Assembly (NCBI GenBank): GCA_963170055.1
Contig: CAUJGJ010000332.1
Coordinates: forward strand, 2,545,001 to 2,609,000
DNA: 64,000 nucleotides
Reading direction: 5' to 3'
Source: Halisarca cf. caerulea
Taxonomy: Eukaryota; Porifera; Demospongiae; Chondrillida; Halisarcidae
The position numbers and the translations under genes were made by a program. Below are positions 44,101-56,100 of this stretch, piece by piece (the stretch's first letter is position 1; each line of letters opens with the position of its first letter). A model generated the notes under the pieces. The model saw only the letters and a program-made list of their open reading frames with translations, searched no databases and had not been told where the DNA came from.

Positions 44101-47100
44101 GTGAAAACCAGAAGAGAAGTCCACCAATGTACCAATAATTATTGCAATGCTGTCTGGTCATTAAATTTAAATTTATGGATTATACAATGGAATTGCCTCT
44201 TGTGTATGTTCACATATAACTTTCATGAATTATATACATTTGAAAGGCTGCAAGTGTTCCCCAGTTGGGAAAATGTTTGCATAAAGAATTGTTAAAGGTT
44301 AAATTTTGTAATTATGTTAGTTGATTGTCACATGTGTAGCAGAAGTACTTTTGGAACTATGATCGTGACAATTAGTGTCTTGTGTTGATTATTACGTAAT
44401 ACTTCGTCATTAGCAGTTGTGTAGTGTAAACATGTGTTAGTATATTATGTAGTTTTATTCTGTGATTGAGTGCTGTAGTTATAGAGTGACTCTGTTTAGG
44501 TTAGAGTTGGCCCATTTGTGGCCTTTTTGGTAATTATTGATAACTTGTTTGCTATCGTTTGCTCGGTTGTTGAAGCTATTGACGTTACACATGCATTAAT
44601 TTTTCATTTTGCAGTATAGGAAATGTGCTGCACTAGCTAATGAACACCTGCCAGGGGCATAACTAGCTATGAGGCAGAGCAGGCAGTGGCCTCCTCACTT
44701 TTTGGCAACCTCAGGTATTTTTATTTAGGACAATCCACAGGCCGAGTGGTGAAATTCACTAAATAATTAACAACAGGCTAGTCTCCCTACAGTACGAGTC
44801 ATAGAAAACATGACGTTAACCGATAAAGGTAAAGCGACATCAGCGCTTTTCCGCTGCCGGATTATTAGTTCATAAACAGCGAAGAGTTAACTGTTAGCGT
44901 TTGCGGAAGTAATCTAACCGCTAACGGTGACGGTTCGTCGAAAAAATGGCTGTGGGTTTAGAATATCGCCAAGCAAAGGATCATTCAGCGTTATTTCCAA
45001 AGGAAGGTTAATTTCGTTCGGTCAAATTTCACAAGTACTTCGGCTCGAAAGATTGATCAGAACATCCCGAAGCAGACAGTTTCAGCCATCGTTCGCAAGT
45101 ACGAGTGGCATACTGGCCATCATTGAGAGAAGAATGCGCGAAGACGACGAGACAACAGCTACACAGTTGCTTAATCTTCGCGACTTCTTTCCCGTCGTAT
45201 CTGACAGATAAGTTTCCTTCGTATCTACAATCTTCTCCATTTCCAAAGCAAAGTTAACGCAAATTTTAGAAGTATCGATCGAAACAAGTAATTCACTCAA
45301 TGTCGGGAAAGCTCACTCTAAACCGAAAACCGTTAACACTTTCAGTACTAACAGCTAAATTAACCGTTAACGTATATCCGCTAACCGTTATTGGATATTG
45401 GAAAACACGTATCCGACAAACGCTAAAGCAAGCGCTAAAGGCAAAACGATAAACGAAATTTGCGTCATGTTTTTTATGACTTGTACTGTACTTAGAATAC
45501 AGAGGCATCACAAATGAATCTTTGTATCAAGCCAAAATAGCTCCTGTGGATGCTGAAATGCTGTAAACCCTCTAAATAAAGATCCAATCTTCCTGACTGG
45601 GCAGCCATTTTGATGATATCATGCATAATAATACCCCATGTGTATGTAGCTGCTTACTTTGATCATGGAAAATAGAAAGCATACACTTTCTATTTTTATA
45701 CTTTGAAATCTAGAAAAAATTATTGCCTTCTTGCTGTAAAACTCCTAGTTATGCCCCTGACCACTGTTCGCATGTTTGAAGACCAATTTGTCAATGGTCA
45801 CATTGCATAAGAGTCAGTCTCCCAATGTCAGGAGTGTGGTAGCACATTACCTAACATACTCCCATATCGCTTTGTCTCTCATTCCAGGTTCTTCTCTGAC
45901 CTGCGTACTTGGATCAATCATTGTACATCCCACCTTTACTGCAATACTTGCATATTTATTGCAATTACCCAACCTTAAGCATTATTGCACACCTTACCCT
46001 GGTTTGTGTTGAAACATTTCACACATAACTGCCATACCCATTAACCATGCACAGTGCATGTCAAATGCAATATATCATATAATCAGTGATATTTGGTAAT
46101 ATTAAAAGATTCAGGACCAGGATTTGAAGTCAATTATAGACTTTTTAAACGATTTTTGGTAAATACTGTTGTTGTAGGTTCCAAAGCCTCTCCAATGATT
46201 CTACTCAGCAAGATTGTTTGATGGTATATAATGGTATCTAATATTTGACTGTGAAGAATAGCCATGAAGGTCGCTCTGTGCTAGCAGTGTGGTTGTGCAT
46301 GTATATATGCTGGCCTTATGTACACATGACAAAAGAGTGTTTATAAAGTGATTGTGTATGCATGGTGGTCATATGCAAGCATGAGTGAATGTTGATACAG
46401 TGTTAAAAGATACAATTCTTGTATTTTGCTTGGTAATATGTGTAAATTTTTAGTGAAAGGAATGCCCAGGACATCACCTCCCCTGGATGCCATACCATGT
46501 GTTGATCAATTGATGTATTTCATGTTGGATTTGAGTTAGTGCCATTCTGTATGTACGTATAGGTATGTAGTTTGCACACATAGTAGGAGTCAACGTGTGT
46601 ACTTTTTCAGGTCAAAGAATCAATATATTGTGCGATTTTTGTACAGTACAGTAGAATCTTGTTAAGGGGTTCGAACACTCTCAAAGACTAGTTCTGAGTC
46701 ATGTTTGGTTTGCTGCAGAACTGTACATGTATTAGTATATTCCAATATTAAGAAGAATTTCTGATAAATAAATGTAAACTAATTTGTGGGTCCCTTAACG
46801 TTTCTCTTAATGAGGTTCCACTGTATGTGTAAAATATATACCTGTCAGTGTTATCACAACACATGCTATTTTTATCAAAGTTCATTGATTGTGCTTAGCT
46901 GCAGAGTGTATGTCTCAATCATGCACAGATGTGACTTGTATGCAATAGTAAGCAAGAGGTGCAAGATTAGCTGAAGATGTTGCTGTTCATACCTTTCTTT
47001 GACTAATATGCTAAACCTGAATTGCATCTTGAAAAAATCACACATGTTTTCACTGCCTCGTGAATGTTCACATAATGTTCTAATACCTAAGAAAGACTCT

Positions 47101-50100
47101 TGTATAACCTATGCATGCAAGTTCTCGATTGTCCTACTTCGTGAATGGGTACATAAAGCTTGCTATGTTGTCAAGCACTAAATGATCTACACATTTTCTG
47201 GCCAGACCATGTATGATAGCTTCTTTGGGATAATATTATGAATTCAAAGTACTGTAATGGATATTACATGTATGTACAATTAACTAAGACATGTCTTGTC
47301 TTTGGAATTTATGATGAAGAATAATAATATTATTATAGATTCCTACATGCCTCCGAGGGAGGTATTGTATATACTGCTTGAGCCCTGTGGGCAAGTTCAG
47401 TAAATGCGATACCTCCTGATCGAGGTGTGTAGCAACCTATTTATCACTAAAGAAACGCCCTAACAGCTCCTAGAATTGAGCCAAGACCATAGAGAAGGGG
47501 ATCGATCTGCTTACTACATTTGTCTCCAGGTATTCCTGGGTGTCAGTACATATGTATGTTGACCAAGAATAAAAGAATCAATTTCAATATGGACGAATAT
47601 GGTTTTGAACTGGTTAGTTACAGTTATGTAAATACATGTTGTAACTTTCAGACTAGTTTTCGGAGACAGCTAGATTCTCTGGCCATCATTAATCTTCTAT
47701 AAAAGCCTGCACGTACGTAGCTTTGTGCTTTTTGGTAAGAATTCATTTTCGATGTGCTGCGAAGCTTTTCCAAGGTACTTGTTACCATTTTTAGTCTAAG
47801 TTAGTAGCGGTCTGTCACTTCACATGCTGGATTGATTCTCGTGACTTTGGGATGCTTAATGTCGACAGTATGTAATCTTTTGTATGTGCATGTACACAAA
47901 TGAAAAAAATATCATATTTGCTGCCCAAGCGGCTCCTTTGATGTATGATGTCAGTAGGTGATAACTGTGAATTAATGTTTTTCTCTTTATTAAAGGCTTT
48001 GACTCCAATGGCCCACAACATTGAGAATCAAGAGTTATCTGAGAGTGAGATAGCAAAGGTAAGATCTGAATGATGTTGCAGGTGGCTATTGTCCTAGACT
48101 CACTGTGGAGTTGGATCGGGCTATATTGGATGTATGTATTTATGCAGACATAATTTATTGAGACACTGTATCTACTGAATATCATAATGACCACAATGAT
48201 TGCACTATGCCAGAATCTGAAGCCGTGCTACAACAGTGCAACAAGTATCATGAAATTTTGAGTTGAACAGGTCTCAGAGTACCACCATATAGGTGGATTT
48301 TTGACAAGATGTTTAGTGTGTGGCCTCATGACAAAAACCTCATGGGAAGGATATACTGCATGCCCTTTAAATTTCGTGTGGTTTTATATTCACTTTTTTG
48401 TGGATTAGAAACCATCCACGGAACTTTACCCATAAAAATTTATATCCGACGTTTATGCAATGGCAAGCATGGCCATCCATGAATATAAAATGCAAAAGTT
48501 TCATTCCACAAAAAGTAAAGTGCAAATGACAAAATTTGTATCCATAAAAAACTGCATGACAACCTTTGAATTGGGAAGAGGCAATGACCAGTATTTACTA
48601 TGATTATCACCATGATATTATAATGTTAATAATTTATAAGATTTTGCCAAAATTTGACATTGTAAGGGTATAGGGTATTCTTATTTAACCTGGGGAACCT
48701 TTAGCCAGAGGCTACTGTAAGTGGCACCCAGAAAAATTGTAAAATTATTGTCAAAAAAAACATCACAGTATAACTGTTACAATGATATTAATATATATTG
48801 CCCAATGCTATATGTACGTTAAATTAAAATGTTAATAAAATTTCCACGGTCAGACTGTTTAAACCTGTTTTTAGTAACATACGTACGTGGTTGATACTCT
48901 CGGCACCCTTTCATGCTACATTTCATTTCAGAGCCTTGATTGGTTTTGCATACTGTATGCATACAAACTTTCACGGGATGAAACTTTCACGGATGGCCGA
49001 TTTTTACAACTTTCATGGGTTTTTATTTTCGCGGATCCCTCTTTAATACTGCTTTCTTTTAGTCTTTAATTGATGAATCTCCCTCTTTTCCGGATGAAAG
49101 CCACTAAACAATTACAAAGGTGTTGACGTACTATTCGACTATTCTGTTCTGTTGATGGCCATTTTGGTCATTGCACAAGCACATTACCTAAATTTTTGCA
49201 GGCTTAAAATTTTCGTGCATGGCTTCCTGTCTGTGAAATCCGCGAAAGTTTCATCCCATGTAAGTTTGTACACGTATGGTATATCATTCAGACATACCTT
49301 AAGAAATGCTTTTAGAATAGTATATAGTCATGTATAGAGGGTGTAACATACCATTGATCATATTCCTGTGAGTTGCTAGTATGTGTACTTGGATGTAGCA
49401 ATAAAAATGATGTTGAGCACCTTTAAGACACCTCGGATATTGGGAACAGTGCACTTGAATCGAATGGACGATGTTTTGTTTCTTCCAACTGGTGATTGAT
49501 GCCAAGTAGTCCTGCAACTCACAATGGTTAAAACTGTGCATTGGAATTATAATGACATACTATTCAGAATATTTCTTTCAAATTTGTTTCATAGAAAATT
49601 GGCTTAAAATGCAAGTTTGTACTGATTGAAAATGTAACTCCACTTGTACTTTTCTAAACTCTGCTATTGCTCTTTGATTTAAATTCATGACACATCATCC
49701 AACATGGCACATTTCAGTGCAACTTTTCCTACTTTGATTCAGTATGTCTTGTAAACTAAGCCTCACATGAAAATAACTCTTAGACTCATACTTTTAACTT
49801 ACTTTGTTGTGTGTGGAAGTTTTTTTGTTTTTTCAGCTCTAATCAGTGGTGATTATAGCAGTAACTGTAATACTTTTGTGAACGTTGACTGAGTCTCAAA
49901 ATATGTTCACAATTCTAATCATTACCTCAGTAACAAAGTTAATTGCAACACAAACAAAGACAAGCCTAGAGAAACTACAATCCTACAACTGCTACTACAC
50001 ACTGTATAATTATCCTAAAACTCTACGCACATGGAACAACATCAAGTATTGCACGTGGCTACTAAAAATAGATATACAGTAACTAAATATTACCATAAAC

Positions 50101-53100
50101 ATGCATCAACATCTACAATTTATAGTTAAGCACACTTTTTAGTTAACAGGGCTGCATTTGGGGGGGGGGGGGGGACTTGGAGATTTGCCCCCCCCCCCCC
50201 TTGTAAATCTGCTGCCTCCTAAACTTGTATCTCAGTGTATACGTACACTAAGGGTTCCCAAATGGCAGGATTTATTGGGAAATTTATGAAAAATAAGCTT
50301 TTATGCTATACAATATAGTCTGTAATTTTGAAAACTTTTCTCAAGACCACCGTCACCAATCCCTAAACCCCTCTGAATTGTTACTGTTGGAATAGTATTT
50401 CAAGGCATGCAAGCATTCTGAGCATGATCAACACAGTCTACAATAAATGCCCTACTGCTGTCAGGGATGCCAGAATTTCTTTCGGGTCAGACAAAACGGT
50501 AGTACAACTCTCTCCTCCTTTTTGTGACCCAGTTTACCTACTTGGTATATAGCATTCTGTGAAACCTCTCTAATCCAACACTTAATGGGACCTGAAAACA
50601 GAGTTGGATTAGGAGCTAAGCTATCAGATTACAGAGTGACACTAGGCATACTCTAGTACGGAGACTGTAAGATGGTTGGATTAGAGAGAATGTTGGATTA
50701 TTGATCTTTCGGATTACAGAGATTTCATTGAACATAATGTAACTGCAGTGATGTACACAAACCTGCTTAAGCAGTCTAAAATGGTCTCAGATACCACCTT
50801 ATATAAGGCATAAAAAGTAATTATTTTTCTTGGGGACCATGCCCACAGACCCCTAGCAGTAATACACACCTCTGCAATGCCACACAGAGCAATGTTACCT
50901 ATAATACCCCCCCAAGATTTTAGATAGCTCAATTCCCCCCCTCCCCCCCCTTAGCACCAAATCCTGTATGCAGCCCTGGTTAAGTATAGTTGTAAGCACT
51001 TGGTTACACTTCTTATATTCTTTCCCTTTCTTCATCTTCCACAGATATTTGAAAGTGCCTTTTCTCCACTAAAGTCAATATATTATAAGAGGCTTCCAGC
51101 AGTACCTCCCAAAGTAGACTGCCCTAAACTGGGGTATGTTGAACTGGTTGTCATAGATAGGGGCGAGGAAAGAAGGCGGAACAAAGCTCAAATTAGTGAT
51201 TTTCTTCACACTACCATGCAAGGAATTGATGCTGTTCTCAAAAGAGTCGGATCGATCAGCTATGATGGAATCTTAAAATTTGATGATGAATTTGATGTAC
51301 CTCCTACTGGGCGTAGAGTAGTAATAAGTGGAGCACCTGGATGCGGGAAAAGTACACTATCCCGTCACCTGTGCACAGATCTGTCCACAGGGCACCTTAG
51401 CAATACCTACCAGCTGATCGTGCTTGTGGAGTTGAGGGAACTAGCCTACAGACTACAAGAAGGGGAACAGCTTCAGCTTGTACACTTATTATTTAAATAT
51501 GAGTCTCTTCGGAATAAGAAAGTCCAGGATGCCATTTATAAGTGTCGTGGAAGAAATATCCTCTTTATTCTTGATGGCTATGATGAGCTGGATGAATCCC
51601 TTCGTTCCTGCCAATTTCTTAAACTTATTCTTCCAGCATGTAGTCCCACATACCTGAATGAGTGTGATGTTATAGTCACAACCCGACCTGTCACATGTGG
51701 TGAGCTATTCAACATGGTGGGTAATCCCCATCGTCACATAGAAATCCTGGGATTCAAAAGGGAGCACATCTATGAATACATTGATAAGTACTTTGTAAAA
51801 CTGCCACTTGAACAACCAAGTTGTCAGAAACTAAAAGCAAAGTTGAAGCAGCTTCCTCATGTGGAAGGAATGTGCCGAGTACCTGTAGTTTTAGAAATTG
51901 TTTGTAAGGTGTACCGCATATTGGGAGAGTGCAGTATACCTGAAACTCAAACAGGTATTTTTCAGAAGTACATGATTTCTGAGTTAATTGGAAGCAAAGA
52001 CGGCCAGAAAATTAAGGTAGCAGACCTGTTATCTGTTTCAGAAGAGGACTTTCCGGGATTTTCAGAACTCTGTGAGAAGGCCTTCAAGTGTTGCAGCAAG
52101 AAGGAGCAGCGGCTGCTATTGACTGAACAAGATGTTGGAAGCCTAAAGGATTATGTAAAACGTGGTAGCATGTATGGATTGCTTTTTGCTGAGGCAATCG
52201 ATTCGATCTGTGAAGGTGGCAATGTATGCATATACTACTTTTTGCACAAGAGCATTCAAGAGATGCTGGCAGCAGTACACATTGGGAAGCTTCCAGAAGA
52301 TGAGCATGAAGCACTGTGGAAAAAGCAGTTCGGAAGGCCTGAAATGGCTGAAATCTGGAAATACTATGCTGGAATAACATCCCTGAAGAAGTTGAAAACA
52401 GACTTCATTCAAGAGATGTGCTCTAAAAATAGTAAGAAGGATGATCAAAAAATGCTCCTTGCTATTTCCCTCTTTGAAGCTAGTAACAAAGATGTTGCAG
52501 CAAAGATTCTTCCACAGATTTTCCCCAATGGATGCATTTCAGCAAAGGCAGGATCAAGCTATGAGATCACAGTATTAAACTACTGTGTTAGAAACCATCC
52601 TAGTGTAACCAGTGTGAACTTAGCCGGCAATCGCTCCATAAAATTTGGAGAGCCACTGAAAGATTTGATGAGTACTTTTAATTCTTTACAGCATTTGGAT
52701 TTGTCACTGCTCAGCCAGGAGGGTAAGCTGATGATAATCAATTATCTTTTTAGTGTGGATTTCTTTTTGTGAGTCTTTCCATTTTTGGAAACTTTAAGTA
52801 TATTTTTGTGAAGGAAATTCAATTCTTAATTGCAGTAACTGCAACAGTTAGTACTGCAGCAGTAATGAACAAGCATTGAATGAAATTCTTTTGTGCAATG
52901 AATTGTATGGAAACCTCAGTATTATATGCACAGATCAATGAATTTCAAATATTTCTCTTTTTTTTATGTGCAGTCAAACCTCTTTGCAAAGTCATTTGAT
53001 ACAGCATCACTCTCTCTAGAACGACACACAATGTCATGCTGGGAACTGTTTCACTAGTCTCTGTACAAAATATACTGATTGCAACTTAATTCAGTTGGTT

Positions 53101-56100
53101 ATATCAGCACTTTGTAGTGGAACCAATAGTGATGCTGTTTATAGAGGTTAGACCGTATTCATAGTTTGCTAAATATTACTACAAAGGTTAACATTTGTAC
53201 CTGGTGACAGGTATCATTTAAGCAGAACCTCAGAGTAGTTGACATTAAGTGTTTTGATGTATGCTTCCACAACTCAGATTGGAAGATTCTCTATGCAAGC
53301 ATACTACCAGGCAACAGAATAACAAGTGTCAGTCTGGGCCAAGTACCCGTGGAAGTATTGACCAAAATTGTTTCAGAATGTAACTGTTTAGAAAAGTTGA
53401 CTATCAAAGGAATGGTGAGTTATAAGATGAGGGGTAAGCCGGCATTTGCAGCAGCTATGAATATAATTATCAGCTGCTGCAAATGAATATAATTATAGCA
53501 CACTTGCTGTACCATTTTTGATGCTCTATTTCAACATAAAGCCCAGCGCATTCATTAAAATTGGACCAAACGTTCATCTAAGTTCAGTGAATGATTGTAC
53601 ATATGGATGTCCAGAAATTCTGTTCTTTCACTACACTACAACACCTAAACTATGCCAAAATGGTAATTTTGTACCCACAGCAATGCAAAATAATTGATTT
53701 TCAGAATCTATTAAACTGAGGAGATTCCCAAATTCCATAGTTACGATCTTAAATACGAGGGTGAGTTACAAGTTTGTGTCGAGAAACACTTGTTGGCAAT
53801 TTGACTCGATAAAGTGTCCAAGTATGGTGAATGGAAAGAACTTCATTTTTGCTCCAGTGAATGTTTGCCTTTTTCATTCATTCTTTGGCCTACGTAGGTT
53901 TTTTAATTGACACCTGACCATGGTGGTAGTGGTCTGGCTCTGTGATGTTGGTCATATTTGACCTTATGTTGTGCTTTGTATTCCTTGACCCGAAGACTTG
54001 GACAATAGTGTCAGTCAGGGATAAAATTAGGCGGAGGGGTGTCAGTTTTCAGACATCTTCCCAATAGGAGTTCTGCAGGACTCCTTCAGGACCATGGTAG
54101 CGGTGTTGCTTGGTAACTCAGGAGAACCATGTACATGGGGATTGGCTGACTTGACTGGCTGTCTTGACTGCCCTCTCTGCCATGCCTTTACTCTGAGGGT
54201 AATGGGGGCTACTGGTGACATGTTGAAATCCATAAATTGCTGAGATCTCTTGCATTTCTTTGGAGCTATACTGTGGGCCATTGTCGCTGACCAAGATAAA
54301 TGGAATGCCATGTCTTGCAAAAAGGTTCTCCAGAGCACTGATTACTGCAGTTGATGTGGTGGTTGTTAGCATTTGAACATCCATCTTAAGTGAGAAGTAG
54401 TTGACTACCGTGACGTTATAAGTTTCCCATTGAGTTCAGAGATCAGACGCAACTTAAGGAGGAATTCTTGATCATTGAGGAGAACTTCACAATTCCACAC
54501 AGTGGTGCCATCGATACCAATGGCATCGAGGTATGCTGGGTCGTAGTTCATAGCATCCGTTTCTGGGGGTGTGGTAACATCTGCTACTGACTTGTGGAAG
54601 CATTGAGAGCTGTAGTGTCCTTTCTTTTTGCATTTATGACACTGTACTTCTTTGGCTGGACACTATTGTCGTGTATGCGGGCATTGTCCACATTGGGAGC
54701 ATTTGCCTTGAGCTGGTGGCGGTTTTCACTGGGCATGAGCTGATCCATGTTGAGAGCGAGATCCCTTCCTCTTGAATGAACTTCAAGGCTTCTGTCGCAA
54801 GCAATCAATTGACGTTTCCACCTTGTGTTAACTTTCAGGAGGGCTTGCTGTTCGTGTACAGCTTCCCATTAAATTTTCCTTTTGAATCTTTTTTTGCCTT
54901 CTCCAAAGTCAAATCCGGGTCCATCTGCAGGCGTTCGGAATGACCTTGGTCATGAATCTCAACCCCAATTTGATTATGGATCATCTGGCCACAGACTTGC
55001 CAGCGGCCTGGTAGCGGCAGTTAAAGCATGGTCTTGAAAATAGCATTCTTCCATACCCCTAAAAAGTCGTACTGCTTGATTATCTTATCATTCTTCTTCC
55101 TGTCTTCATTGGAGATGTTGGTGGAGGCAAGGATATCCACTGCATCTTCTCCCATGCAGTTAAGCAATTACTGACCTGTTTGTTGTCACTCTCCTCTGAC
55201 AAACCAGATGCAAGACGGAATTGTTGGAAGTGGTGCTTCTAGCAGGGCCATTCGTTTGTGGTCTTGAAGTTTAACAATGAGGGAGGTTGCAAATGAATAC
55301 TAGCCATCCCACTTCTGACACTATGTACTGTATCGACCCGGATTGATGCTAATTGTAGCTGTCACTGGACCAGCTCAATCATTACTTGAGACACACGTGG
55401 TAACTCATACAAGAATAGCCATGATTACTATTAAGCACATATTATGATAGTCCAGTCTAAGTTATGTCAATATTCCACACCTCTGTGCCAGTGGTGGCTA
55501 CTACAAATTTTGGCAAGGATACATCTTCCAAGTAATATGCATCCAAAGCAACCTGAAATGGGACTAAAAGGAACACTTGTTACCCAAACATTAATCAAAT
55601 GCATGGGTAGCTAAAACCGTCTCTGCTAAAGTGATAAAGTAGAAAACTCACTACGCTCGTAATTAATAATTGTAATGAAGTCTTTAGTACCGCTGACAGA
55701 GTATTAAATTATTAATTTTTATATAGCATTGAGTACTTACCCCTGCCCATGCACCATGGTTGCACAAGATCACTGGTCAATGTATTGCACAATCCATTTG
55801 TGTCATCCCATGGACTAGTAATTGTGTCCCTCCCAAGTAGAATATGAAGCTTTGCAATCATGTTTTTCATTCATCTTTAAGGGCTTTGCCTTTGGTCATT
55901 AAATAAAGTATGATTGCAATAGCTATCGTAGTGACATCCTGCTTGGGAAGGACAAATTAGTATGCATATTACTGTATGCATGTACCAGCATACTGAATGA
56001 TTTGTTGCTGGAGTGTTTGAGCATGGATTAGAATCCTAATTGATGAAGTTTGGATACGTGCTTTGTTATTTGATTCCATTTAGATTAAAGCCAACATGCG

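Noticed and set aside
45593..45759. Target duplication for the CAGGGGCATAAC element
   Set aside because: Flanks (CCTGC versus ACCAC) do not match, so none was claimed.
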